From assembly GCA_917880885.1 (NCBI GenBank), contig OU862908.1, positions 10,762,501 through 10,826,500 of the forward strand: DNA of 64,000 bases, written 5' to 3'. Below are positions 44,172 through 55,737 of the stretch, piece after piece (position 1 is the stretch's first letter; every line of letters starts with the position of its first letter). A program made the position numbers and the translations under genes. The notes below the pieces were generated by a model. It was not told the origin of the DNA, made no database searches, and saw only the letters and a list, made by a program, of their open reading frames with translations. This stretch comes from Limnephilus marmoratus. Its lineage: Eukaryota; Arthropoda; Insecta; Trichoptera; Limnephilidae.

Positions 44172-44424
44172 TGAGGCTAGATTACAATAATTCATCTTGC
44201 AGCTCCCAATCGCTCGGATGATTGTAATTCTAGACCCTTGTTCAAAATGTAAAGAGTTTTTGTTTTACTAATAAACGAAATAAAACAATCAGTTACAGTA
44301 AAAATGCTTTTGACAAAATTTTGCATGGATTTTAGGACTGAATTTACTTTACTACGTAGGAGGCTAGATCACAACTCGTCTTGCAGCTTTTCAACCGCAT
44401 GGATTATTGAAATTCTAGCCCCTG
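44172..44424 (+). repeat. Duplicated imperfectly palindromic ~65-bp unit
   Basis: GAGGCTAGATTACAATAATT at 44172 and GAGGCTAGATCACAACTCGT at 44360 start two related units. Both contain CTTGCAGCT and end AATTCTAGNCCC. Each unit is itself roughly self-complementary (CTAG..ACAAT / ATTGTAATTCTAG). Confidence 0.45.
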
Positions 44425-46004
44425 AATAAATTAAATAAAATATCTTATAAACATATTCGTTTTAGCAGCCTCGCACTTTCATACAAAACAATTGGCAATG
44501 ATTTTTTCATGTCATATTACGGTTAGTTATTTTATATGTAGTTATACTAGCTATGTGGCTGGGTATCACATGCCCGAATGCAGTTTGTAATCGTATAACT
44601 CGAGCTCAGGCTGCCGCGACACTGCGATCACGCCACTATCCCCTCCCGCACCCCCTTTACTACAACTACTCAAAACAACAACAGGTTTCAACGTCATAAA
44701 CAAAAAATTCACGCAAATAAGTAACATGGCGGGTATGACATACCCTGCCACACTCTCGCCGGGTTAATAATGTTTGAACGATTTAGAAAACTAACAGGAA
44801 AAAATAGAAAATCAAACCAACGATTGAGAGAATCATACTCAGGATCTACCATTTTACAACTTTACTACCTCATCGCTTTCCCATTGTGAGATTTTCATTC
44901 AATAGATATTTTATGAAAAAACAATACTAAGATTTGGATGATTTTTATTGTGCCATTTTCGCGAAAAATCGTCTCAGGGGCACTGTACAAGTTTATGATA
45001 CATTTCTACAAAGCTCTCCCTTAACTACTTTATTTAAGGAACATAAACAGTCTTGGTAATGTATTATATATAAGAGGATGACAAAAAACAGACCTTATTA
45101 ATGGTCACAGATAGGTATTTAGAAACATAAAACTAATTGAATGTAAACTAGAATATTAAAAAAAATAACAGAAATAAGCAGCAATTAAAAAATAGTACAA
45201 ATGTAAATTCATCAAATGATAAACCTATAATACACAACAATAAAATAAATGTGATTACAACTATACTTAAACAAATCACTCTTTTTAGGGTGAATTACTT
45301 ATGTAAATATTTATCCACGGCTATTTTATGTTTTAATTGGTTATTTCATTTTTATTTTATTCTTTCTCTTCTCTTTTTTTCTTTTGCTATGCTAAACAAA
45401 TAACAGTTAGGTACTATATTAAAAACTTTTTTTATTATTTTATTTTATATTCTTTCTCTTCTTTTTATTTCAGCAATTTTCTTTCTGTTTTGTACAAATC
45501 ATTCTCCACATGTTCATACCCATAATTATTTGACTGTCCTAAAACGGGATAATACTCTTAGTTGGGCAGTCAAAATTTAATAAATAATGTATAATATTGT
45601 GCTAAATAAACAAACAAATAAAAAAAATAAAAAAATTACTTACTTAATTAGACTGCGAAATAGGTACTTGAGTTGGGATGGGTAAGGGGAGGAGAGGGAT
45701 AAGGGAAAGCTGCCACGCAAGTAATATAAAAATATTAGGTACAATCAATTTAATACACCTAGAATGTGATACAATCAAATTCTGTAGCGATAGCAACTAG
45801 CACTACGTGCAGAGCACGTGTGTCTATATTTGCAAATTTATTGTTATTGTAGATACATGTCCTTTGCATAAATTAATTTTTATTGGAATTTGTGTTGCAT
45901 CTATCCATGTAGAAAGGGGTATTAAATACCCGATTCGATATAGCAGACAAAATTTTTGACTTCGTTTCGTGATTCAAAAATGTTTCTCGATTTCGTCGTA
46001 AGAG
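44425..46004. other. No gene; LINE tail traces
   Basis: 44940-44990 is a decayed CR1-type 3' end. 45530-45640 (CCTAAAACGGGATAATACTC then AAATAAACAAACAAATAAAA) looks like the 3' tail of a LINE on the plus strand with no coding part recognised. Confidence 0.4.
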
Positions 46005-46170
46005 TTGTATACGTTGAATGATTTAAAACTGAGGAATTTGAGAAATCGCTCCTAAACTCTTTCTAACCTGTTAAAACATAAACAATATAGCGCGGGTTCC
46101 AAACCTGTGAATAGTATTCCAGGTGAGGACGAACATGTTGTGAATTATAGAGAATTGTATGCTAGGGTAT
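46005..46170 (-). pseudogene. LINE fragment (RT C-terminal region)
   Basis: The complement reads VLYNSQHVRPHLEYYSQVWN followed by PRYIVYVL, the R-P-x-L-E-Y-x-x-x-V-W-N-P block of jockey-like LINEs. Stops follow. It is short and old. Confidence 0.65.
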
Positions 46171-47555
46171 TTATGTACACAAAAGTAGTTGTAAAAAACT
46201 TCTGAGTTTTTTTGGTAGTTTCATTGTAAGTGTGTTTAATTTTCAATTAATATGTACATAAATCTATTTCCAACGAAAGGTAGATTTTAGTTTTCGATGG
46301 TGATTTTTCATGGTTTTCATCTTTTGGTGCGGAACTCGGATTGAAAGAAGAATAACTTTCATACATTACATTATATTTATCTTCCCATTCACTTCACTTT
46401 TCATTTTGGGTATCACTTTTAAATTTAAAAAAAAGTTATATAGATAACTAAAATATACATGGAAAAATATTGAATACGTTTATATATATATAAATAATTG
46501 GAAATTGGAAAGTATTCAGCGAGACGATCTCGTTTATGGTCAATAAATGGTAGATACATAGGGTTTAATTATTTTTCCGTGAGAGACACATCTACGAGTA
46601 TTTGGTAACTAATTTACGTGCAAAACTCGTGAATATTTGAAACAAGGTCGATGTGAACAGGTCAAAATAATACATAATTAGTTTCTGAGATACATTTATA
46701 TCATGTTTTTGTTCAACCCGCTGTCATGTAAATTTTTGACCATAGGTTCAATAACTGAATAGTTGACAGTATAGTCAAGATAAAATACTTCTATTACAGT
46801 TTGTTAAAGTATACTCTATAGTCTATATTATCTTAATCACAATACTTCATCACAGAGCTCTCATAACGGGATTTATCGTACAAGGCGTAGCAAGTGGCCA
46901 AAAAAAGTTATGCGCCAATTTATTGTATAAAATTCTAATAATTCGATGATCAATTATAATTGGCTGTCTTCCTGTCATCTTGCTTAAACTGAACAATTTT
47001 TGTTTTAATTATCTGCGGCGTTGTTAACATTGGTGCTACAATAGTATGTCATTAATTTGGAACATTTGGCTGTAAAAAATGGCCCGTTTTAAAAATTCCC
47101 GATCGTTATAAAGCCGCCTGATCACGGTGAATTCTGGGTCTTTTCTTTCTGACAAAACGGACTAAGAGCTGAACCAAATTTTTATAAATTGGCGTTTTTC
47201 GAACACGTTGCACGACCGGATGCATTGAACTACAATTGCAGTTTCATTTTATTTAACTTTTTTAATCATAAAATAATAAGCATAATAAACCACAGCATAT
47301 CGATGGTTATGATTCATTCAAATACATGAAAATGTTCAATTTCTACAAACTTTAAGTATGATGCGCGACCTATAGATGTCGACTGATTTTTTTAAATAGT
47401 CGTTTTTCTTTAGTTTATATATTATTTTCTTCTTATATATAAGATGTAACTTTTCCATACTCCATAGCGGTTCGACAAAAATCTGAACTTTTAATTTTGA
47501 ATTTTATTTATTTATATGTGTTTTTTATATTTCAGTTATGTTATCAGTATCACTT
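46171..47555. other. AT-rich stretch; weak inverted repeat
   Basis: GCGCCAATTTATTGTATAAA at 46912 is partly mirrored by TTTTTATAAATTGGCG at 47180, perhaps a decayed MITE. No genes. Confidence 0.4.
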
Positions 47556-47749
47556 ATCACCCGGCATCGCTTGCAACGCCACTAATAGAAAGTGTTTTTG
47601 TTCTAATCAAATTTATTGAAGTGCTTTTGAATACACGATAATAATAATAATAATAATACAATTTGGTTTTCCAATTAATGAGCAGGCTAAATAGAGCTGT
47701 CCGTGTGAGAAGCATTTTTTTTTTTTTAAATTTTTTTTTTTTTTGTTTT

Positions 47750-47781
<32 letters not shown>

Positions 47782-48110
47782 CAAATTTACCCCCTGCTAT
47801 ACTGCTACTACGTCTCCTTTCTAATCACTCCTTCTGTCCCTCCTTCGTTCCCCACCCCTCCTTCTCCCGTCTGTGTTCTTTCCCTTGCATTCCGCTGCCG
47901 TTCCCCTCCTGCACCCCCTTTCCGCGTTCTTCTTCCACCTTACCCGCCTTCCCCCTTTTCAAAGAATGCACCACCCAAATTTTATAACGCCAGAGCTCAC
48001 AATTATTTATATAAACCTTCGCGGGAATGCGCACAACAAATCACCAAAGTTTCATCACAATCCGGTGAATGGTGTAGGAATGCATAAGGGACAAACAAAG
48101 AAACATTCAT
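47556..48110 (+). mobile_element. Family B repeat, with long poly(T)
   Basis: Starts CACCCGGCATCGCTTGCAAC and is interrupted by an AT-rich segment and a T-run (47716-47781, broken by AAA and G). It then has a C/T-rich tract (47790-47960), the block ATAACGCCAGAGCTCACAA and CAAAGTTTCATCACAATCCG. It ends AAACATTCAT. The overlapping 60-115-codon frames are readings of low-complexity sequence. Confidence 0.65.
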
Positions 48111-48552
48111 TAGAAACACCTTCCTAATACGTTCTCTGTGTTTTTTTTTCTCTGTGCAATAGTTGTAGGATATGTAATATGGCAGAATGGGATTGCACTA
48201 TCATCCCAGTACTGCTGGAATAAAAACTTAAATAAATACAAAATAAAATAGCAATTCATTTTCGAGCGCATACCTACTTGGTCAAAGTTCAAAATTACAG
48301 GTCGCATAAGAGAGTATGCTAAATAATTTGACAGAAATCGAATTTACGTAAAAACAATCGAATAAGAATCATAATAATATGATAATTGGTGTATTGTGAT
48401 GCAAATATATTGACTTACATCGCAATAAAGCAGTTATTAAACAATTACGAGTATAACTAATAGCAGTCATTATTTTGTCAACGGTAAACGTACGTGTCAA
48501 CGACATCATTGTTAGTTTGATGATTTATTTAAAAGTGAACTAATTGGATATA

Positions 48553-48625
48553 AACACCTTAGCTCAGTTGGTAGAGCTGTTTCCATGTAAGCAGAAGGTT
48601 CTGGGTTCGAGTCCCAGAGGTGCCA
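48553..48625 (+). tRNA. tRNA-Thr(TGT)-like head of SINE E; degenerate
   Basis: The D stem (GCTC/GAGC), the T stem (CTGGG/CCCAG) with loop TTCGAGT and a 5-nt variable loop are intact. The trailing GCCA would pair with a GG start that now reads AA, so two acceptor pairs are lost. The anticodon stem has only three of five pairs, and position 33 is A rather than T. The anticodon would be TGT. The immediate 3' sequence is the SINE E body, so this is a retroposon promoter rather than a working tRNA gene. Confidence 0.6.
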
Positions 48626-48690
48626 ATATCTTTTTCTGATTTTTCTGTCTCCAGATTTTCGATTGAGTTTCGCTAATATTGTCTTCATTT
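48553..48690 (+). mobile_element. SINE family E with tRNA head
   Basis: The tRNA-like head is followed by TATCTTTTTCTGATTTTTCT, CTCCAGATTTTCGATTGAG and TTGTCTTCATTTAATT. The body matches 3348-3413 (opposite strand) and, more weakly, 53262 and 60465. Confidence 0.78.
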
Positions 48691-48965
48691 AATTAAATAT
48701 TTAAAAAGCTTTAGGTATCTACCTAAAGTATCTGGGTACACACCGGATTTTTTTAACAGTAATTTTTTTTAATCAAAAGTCTTTCAGCAATTAAGAAAAA
48801 TGAAATCATCTAATTCGTGGAATTAATCAATCTACGTAGATAAAAATTTAGGTTCCATAATTTTGTGTCCGCAAATCTCAGAAAGTAATCATCGGATTGA
48901 ATCGAAAATTTTACAGAACATTGCATTTTAGCAGAAGTGTGTGTCTATATATGACAGTAGGCTTT

Positions 48966-49254
48966 GGCGTTATGAAATTTGTATAAAAATTAATACAGGT
49001 GGTGTGCGGGTGGTTTGAAAACGTGTGTAGGTATTTCATATATTTGAGCGGCAGGGAAGGAAGGCAGTAAGGATAGGGTAACGAAGGAGGTGGGATTCGC
49101 GGGAAGGGCGACTAGGGAGGGGGATCGCGGGGAAGGTGTAAGGGGAACGTAGGAGTAGAAGGGGACGCGGGAGGGGAACGGGGACGCATGGAAATGGACC
49201 TGCAGGGAGAAAAAAATCTTTGAATGGCATTGCAACGCATGCCGGGTACCAGTT
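48966..49254 (-). mobile_element. Family B repeat
   Basis: On the minus strand it starts TTAACTGGTACCCGGCATGC and GTTGCAATGCCATTC. It has a C/T-rich tract and ends near the block GTATAAAAATTAATAC. The minus-strand frames are low-complexity. Confidence 0.7.
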
Positions 49255-50318
49255 AATAATTTGTATTTCAGACATCATTTGAGATATTTGGTAAAAATTC
49301 TATCTTCTCCTGCTTTTTACAGAAAGATAGAAACCTTCGAATTATTTTCCCGTACATTTTATGGATCTCATATATAATTTATGAGGATTACCAATTTTAT
49401 TGTCAATTGATAATAATCATATTTCCCATATTTGATTCTCTAACAAAAGATAGCAGCCAAAATAGTGAAAAAGTCCACGCAAGATAGTGAAACTGGGTTC
49501 GATTCCCACTGGAGTGTGTTATTTTGTATTTTTTTCTAAATTATAATATTATATTTGATAATATTATCTTCTTCAATTATTAAATTAACTTCAGATCACT
49601 CGGGGGTACCCTACTTAAATAAAAGGAGTGGTAGAGGAACAAACTGAACCCCGAGGCTTCGCATACAGTTTCTCCTGAGTTTTTCCAACTTACGGCGATA
49701 CGACGCATAACCATTTCGACTATAACTTATTGAACGTTATTGAATATATCGAATGCCGTTATTTCAATGTTCACACGAATATAATCACGAAGCTAGCAAA
49801 TTTATCATAGTGTCTCGTTGCACATCGAAATTTCCATATCATAAATAAGCGTGTTATGATTGCATATATCAAATCAAATTGCCCATAATCGCACATTAAA
49901 AAGCGATGATTCAAAAATATTGATATGCAGTGATAATTTAAAAAAAATTCAATGGAAGTAATTTAACTCCATATTTCCCAACTTTAATGTATACTTTGTT
50001 TCGCCTAAATTTACAAACCTGCTTCGGTTGAAACGTGGTCTCAATTTTACCGGAGGTAAATTAATTAATTGGAAGGTTAAGTAAGTTAAACATAATTACA
50101 TATTGGTGGCTTCATTTTTTCGGGGTAAGGACAGATATTTTGATTGAACGCATTGTACTTTCTACGTTATTATACACCTACTTAATATTATAATTGGAAT
50201 GGTTTCATAAACCTTCGACGATTTTCGTTCAAGTATTTAATTTTGAAAAAGAAGCATAAGTGGCAACAACCGCTGGTAAAAAATTAAATAAATAATTGAG
50301 TGGGTGGAATCGCATTAT
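49255..50318. other. No gene; possible SINE box B
   Basis: CTGGGTTCGATTCCCACTGG at 49493 is a box-B-like hairpin followed by a T-rich segment, perhaps an old tRNA-headed SINE. Otherwise AT-rich. Confidence 0.4.
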
Positions 50319-51238
50319 CAGTGGCGTAACTACAGGGTGGCAGGGCTGGCAAAATGGCACGGGCCCCGCGGAGGCCGGGGCCCCAGCCCGAAAGGCCGCG
50401 ATCTCAGAAATAACTTAACATTTTTAACAAAATTTTGTAAAAATTCTAAATTTTATGTAAGTACATGAAATCAATTAAATTTAGACCTAACCAGACCATT
50501 TATAAATTCAAATAAATTATTAAGATTTAAACGCATTCATAAGAAAAGGATGTCGATCAATGTAGAACGCTTACATTTGTCTGGAAGAATTGGAAAGGTA
50601 TCGACATGAATTTGGAAATTTTAAAAAGAAAAATGGTCCATCAACCCTAATAAATTTTTTACGAACTTTGCGAAGATCCGAAAAGTTTTTTTAAAGTGAA
50701 CATATTTTATCGAGTATTGGACATCATTATTAATCAACTGAAATCGCGTTTCCAATTTCAGTGTTTTGCAACCTGCCACTTTGTAAAATTTTAATGACAC
50801 TGATCTCTTAAAAGAACTCTTGAATTTGTTGATATACATAAAAAGACATATCTGAATCATTTGCCAGGAAAATCCTCAGTTTTCGGTCCACCTTCAGAGA
50901 CGAAATAGAAAAGGCTTCGTGCACTGGAGAACTTGCTGATCTTTTAATAAATAATAAAGAATTATTTTACGTCGTGCAGCTTTCCCGAAGTATGTACTGC
51001 ATTAATGTTATTTGTTACATTTCTTGTGACTACACTACAGCTAGTGCTAAAAAATCATTTTGGAAACTAAAATTAAAAAAATTCTCTTTAAGATGCACAA
51101 AATATTAGTAATAATACTGTTGGGTAACTTCTTAAGTTATTTATTAAAATGCAATTACAGCGTGACAATTTTTACTAAGGGGGCGGGGCCCCATCCAATA
51201 AATTTGCACGGGCCTCAGATGGTATAGTTACGCCACTG
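50319..51238. mobile_element. hAT element with transposase remnant
   Basis: The ends are CAGTGGCGTAACTACAGGGT and the complement of ATAGTTACGCCACTG. GCATTAT is duplicated at 50312-50318 and 51239-51245; 7 bp is visible where hAT normally makes 8. Subterminal GGCACGGGCCCC and its mirrored counterpart GGCCCC..CACGGGCC are also paired. 920 bp. Confidence 0.8.
50600..51110 (+). pseudogene. hAT transposase C-terminal remnant
   Basis: Plus-strand segments in several frames read VNIFYRVLDIIINQLKSRFQ, FQCFATCHFV, LTALTMLLVTFLVTTTASA-like and KSFWKLKLKKFSLRCT. They resemble the end of hAT transposases: the LD-x-I-x-x-L-x-x-RF block and the dimerisation domain ASAERSFSKLK-like block. Many stops and frameshifts. 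By position it belongs to the enclosing element. Confidence 0.55.
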
Positions 51239-52060
51239 GCATTATAACTACAAGTTTTGTAAAACGACAATAATCACACACCTAGTTAAGACGTACAATG
51301 CTTACCTTGTACCTACAGTTAGGCTAATGGTAATAACATCGTACCTTGGACGAATTTATTAACAGACTCTCCTATTCATTAATTCCCGGAGACCACACAA
51401 TATGAATAAATTTAAAATCTAATTACAATTTTATCATTATATTTGTACAAATCACATTGATAAGTATGTTTTGATTGAACCCAGGGAAAAATTAAGTTTA
51501 AAAAGAAACCACACCATAAAATAATATCAGAAGATATTAATCTCATCTAGTGGGTTTTATTATTATTCGTAATATATCCATTTTATTGCAATGCAATCAA
51601 ATTATGCAACTTTATCTTTTTTCTGGTCGTTTATATTGATACTTCTGAAGTAAATGTGATTATTTTCATGAATTCCAATTAATGATGATTATCTACGGTG
51701 AAAATACTATTATTTTGGCTCTGGCACATGGTGACGATAATGAATACATAACCACAAACGCAGCATCTCTAAAAATAATGAACATTTATACTTACAGATG
51801 TTAATAAAACAATCTTATGTTTTAATAGAACGATGAAATCATCTTAAATACCGACGGTTATCCATGTCTATGCGATGCATATACATAGGAATTACTCATA
51901 AAGACAATAACAGAATTGTTTGAATGATATTGTCGTAAATGTATGTTTTGTTGCGTGGCTCTGAAAAAAACAGTTTGGTTTCACAGGATCTTGAGATTCT
52001 ACCACAAGATAAGAGCGTGATGAAAACTGGTAACTTGTTTATTAAATATTTTCCTTATTG
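51239..52060. other. AT-rich spacer
   Basis: Nothing recognised. Confidence 0.4.
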
Positions 52061-52230
52061 TGACCGGTCAGTGGCCGAGTTGGCATCGCGTTTAGGTTCC
52101 ACCTAGGCGCCAAATGTTTAATTCTTCGGCTATTAAAGTCCTCTATCACGACACAAGCAACATTTTCCGCTTAATGGTGGTAGTAGGAGGTTTTCAAATG
52201 TCACTTTATTCGTAACCCGGAAAAGAAAGA
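52061..52230 (+). mobile_element. tRNA-derived SINE, family G
   Basis: The head GGTCAGTGGCCGAGTTGGCA (box A) is followed by TAAAGTCCTCTATCACGACA, AAGCAACATTTTCCG and TTCGTAACCCGG. Matches 9007-9179 in inverted orientation. Box B is eroded. Confidence 0.75.
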
Positions 52231-52690
52231 TGTCTGCAATTAATTAAGAATTGACGTATTGTATAAATAATTAACTAAGCCGGTAAGTTTTTTAAAATGT
52301 AAAACCCTTTTCTTCAAAAGCATTCTTAGTAATAAATCAAAGAAAGAATAATTTTTATTACGTAGTTCATTAAGAAGCTTACGAAGCGTATAATGTGAAT
52401 ACACACGTGTAATCAAAATTATAAACGACCTACGCCGACAAAAAAACACGTTTCGAAAAACGGTGGGATACTGAAAAATTGGATCCGAAAAACGACACGA
52501 CTTGATCATCTTATAACCCTGACCCAATTTCTGAAGTTCGAACCCGACAAAACGGGTTTGATCTTCCAACCTTTGTGTTCGAATGCAAGAATCACAAAAA
52601 CTTACATCTTTCAATTTTCGTAAACAAATTTGTTGGCGTTCTTTGATACTATCGTGTTTATTATTTCAAGATAGAGATTACTTTGTTACG
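52231..52690. other. No recognised feature
   Basis: A 124-codon minus frame (52240-52614) starts KDVSFCDSCIRTQRLEDQTR. Its composition is not far from a protein, but I recognise no domain and give it little weight. Confidence 0.3.
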
Positions 52691-52949
52691 ATTTTTTTTA
52701 CGTGAGCTCCACACAGGAGGCCCTGAAGAAAATAATTTCCCTCAGGGCTTATGTCATCTTTGGAGATGCTGTGTGGAGGGTTTTTTTACGAAAGGAAGGA
52801 GAGGAGAGTTCTGGGAAGGAAAAGGGTTAAAGGGGTGGGTAGGAATCTGTGGTTCAGTATGTCCTGGTCATCCGCCTCCAAGACCTAGACAAACCTCACC
52901 CCATGAAGCCAGGCACCCCTGCTAAATCACCAAACATAGCGAACCACTT
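52691..52949 (-). mobile_element. Family C element, internally deleted subfamily
   Basis: Same structure and same internal junction (CAGTATGTCCTGGTCATCCG) as the copy at 8585-8840. The 3' hairpin is well preserved. Confidence 0.82.
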
Positions 52950-53056
52950 GATTTCTTCGTGTCGAACGTTGGAATATGAAAAATAATTATATTTTCAGCT
53001 AACGAAAAGTTGGGCAAATTTTCTCTGCTACCTCTTTCAAAATAAAAATATCTACA

Positions 53057-53163
53057 TTTTTTTATGTATTAGCTCCAAACAGGGGGCCCTGATAAAAATC
53101 ATTTCCCTCGGGGCCTGTGTCATCTTAGGGGATGCTGGTGGAAGGATTTTTTAATGAAAGGAA
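53057..53163 (-). mobile_element. Family C 3' end
   Basis: The hairpin and TCATCTTAGGGGATGCTG block are present, and the rest is absent. Confidence 0.75.
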
Positions 53164-53261
53164 GCAGACAGTATTTGAAGAAGTAAATTTTTTATAAGAA
53201 AAACTCTCGCTTTATAACTTTTGAAGGTTATTCCCATCAATGTAATATATCATTGAAGAAG

Positions 53262-53430
53262 AAGATAACAATAATAATCTTAACTAAAATATGAAAGAGA
53301 ACATGACACAGAAAAATAGAAAAAGATAATGGTCGCTACTGGGACTCGAACCCAGAAACTCTCGTGGGTGGCAATGGCGGAATTGGTAAACGCGCACGTC
53401 CCGGTCAGACGAGAGTTCTGGGTTTCTACC
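53262..53430 (-). mobile_element. SINE family E, unusual tRNA-like region
   Basis: The minus-strand body (TATCTTTTTCTATTTTTCTG then TCATGTTCTCTTTCATATTT) follows a perfect box B (GGGTTCGAGTCCCAG at 53339-53353). To its right the plus strand reads ATGGCGGAATTGGTAAACGC, an A-box/D-arm that resembles bacterial-type tRNA-Leu. It is then followed by a second, opposite copy of the T-arm-side sequence (GAGAGTTCTGGGTTTCTACC). The two flank the A-box as an inverted repeat. Confidence 0.55.
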
Positions 53431-55558
53431 GAGTTATTACATAATTTTCCTTAAACACTGTCAGCCTAACTAAAAAAAAATTTTCACGACCGATAACCTG
53501 TGTTATTGCAATAACCTAAATAAATCCCGTGTACACTAAAGCACGTTTTATTACCAATAACCTTTCTTACGTGGTCACGCTGTTATAATGCATTAAAGAT
53601 CTGACGACGTTGTATATGGTTGTAATTTATTAGGAAAAAATGTTGTTTTAATTCTTCTCCGCAAGGGGCATTATTGGCGCGCCTGTGCATTAGTTCTCAA
53701 CGGCCCGCTATGAAAAAATAGCTTGGTGTGTTTATAGCGGGATGTCGAAAATTTTGTTAGTACCTAAATGTTGTGATTTTACTTAATAATTTCTATTGTA
53801 GTGACGAATTTACTCTTCTATTCACATAATTGATATATTTACCATTTATTTGTGTGGTTTACATCAGTTTTATCAAGTTATTGTACAAACGCCGTACTTT
53901 CAAAGTTGAACTGTCAGAATATTGTTTTATAGGTTACTTAATGATAAAATTTACATTTTAAGATCTTTATTTTAAGAGAATTTCTTAAATGTGATAATTT
54001 TTTATAATATTAATATCTAATACATGTGTTCGTAAACGCATCAAAGAAATTAACGTCTTTAGAGATGAAGGAAACCGGTTTTAAATGTCGGTGTTATTTC
54101 TAAGTTATTTTTTTGACCATAAAAAAATTTGAAATTTTTTATTATTGTTTTATTGTAAGCACGAGGAAAAAGTGAGGTAATAGTTTCCTTCCAAATTTAT
54201 TATATAAAAGGACAGTGTTTTTTAAATTTTGATTTTTTCTAAATTTCTCTACATTTTGGTCAAAATGTTTTGGTAAGAAATTTTTTTCCATTATTTTCCG
54301 AGTTTAAATCTTAAAATATGGCAGTTTTTGAAAACTAAAGTGTATTTCAAATACACAAATTTAAAAGGTAATTTTATCTAGTTTTCATAAATGGTATTTG
54401 TTTTTACGACACCTTCAAAAATAAGAAATATATAGAACATTTAAAATACTTTGGAAAAATTCCAAATTTTGTTCAGACATCATTAATAAAACAGAGATAA
54501 ACTACCCTCTCAGGCCGTGTAAACGATGTGTATTTTTTTCCATGAACAATTTTTTAATTAGTAATGTTTCACATCCGCGGCCGTTTGTCAATTGAATAAA
54601 ATTTTCACTGGGTTTTTTAGTAAGGCTGTGAAGTTTTAAAGTTTTGAAGATAACATATAGACGTGCCCCACGCCGAAACTCAAATTATATGAAATTCTCT
54701 CGATAGAAAAAAAATCGCAAAATATGCTTCAAAAATTATTATAAATACTTTTTTTTTTCACTTATTTTAGAAGTTGTATGTATGAGACAATTTACAGTGT
54801 TTCTTTAAATGCTTTGTTAGATGTTCCCCACGAGATTTTTGCTCTATTTTAAACGAGTCGTGTTTTATTAAACGTTTTCACAATTTTCACTTAAATTTTA
54901 TCGTTTTTAATATTAGCGCGCTCTCTCTAATATTCGTATTTACAAATCTCTCCATCTTCTTTTTTTTTTCAAATTCCTGATTGGAATACCAACTACTAAC
55001 TTTAAATGTTGAAAAAAACATCAACGCTTGTCCAGACAAGAAACTTGTGGAATTTGAAGATATAATCATGAATCGTTTTAACATTTCATTAAATATGACG
55101 TATTTGTAATCTTGATGTATTACTTGCCAACCGATAGTTTGTCATTATATTAGAAAAGTTGTTCTCGTCTCAACATAGAAGCTTGATATATTTTGTTTTA
55201 GATGTAGGTCGATTGTGTATCCGTACCCATTTTTAAAGCTTCATGTGTGTTAACGTTATAGTAGGCATACTGAATACCAATCTTCTCCAAAACGTAAACT
55301 TTATAATAATACAGGAAACACATAAAGTTAAACAAACGATGAAAGTGTATAGATTTATTTTGTCAAGTGCTGGTCATCCTTCTCCGGTAAGTGATGTGAA
55401 ATAAGTAGGTTCAAGTTAGTGACACTTGAAGAGCAATGTAAGTAGTTTCACACCATAATCATATTTGTCAGAAGATTTTATCTTTAAATAAATAACATTA
55501 AACGATTTGCACATACATATTTTATAAAACCAACACAGTGCGACATACTTGATTTCCG
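53431..55558. other. Long AT-rich stretch, no gene
   Basis: No recognisable ORF, repeat or RNA gene. Frames are short. Patches such as 53660-53750 are GC-richer but not identified. Confidence 0.4.
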
Positions 55559-55737
55559 ACATGGTTGGACGGCGGGATCCTTGGCAATGGACCTGGAGGT
55601 CGCCAGTTAAAATCCTGTCGTGGGCAAATCAAAAATGAACCGGCCTTCGTGGAAGAGGAGTAAGGCTCTATATCAATCTGAAGGTCGAAGCTGTCCACTA
55701 CCTTCAGCCTCTCAACATACCCCGGTTGGGTTATAGT

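Noticed and set aside
47557..48127. Several overlapping ORFs, one lysine-rich, others proline/serine-rich
   Set aside because: They are readings of a T/A homopolymer and of the C/T-rich tract of family B, in all frames, with no conserved domain.
48553..48625. Functional tRNA-Thr gene
   Set aside because: The acceptor and anticodon stems are broken and the SINE E body follows directly.
52240..52614. 124-codon minus ORF
   Set aside because: It has length but no domain, no splice or promoter context, and AT-driven composition; listed only as a possible frame in the spacer entry.
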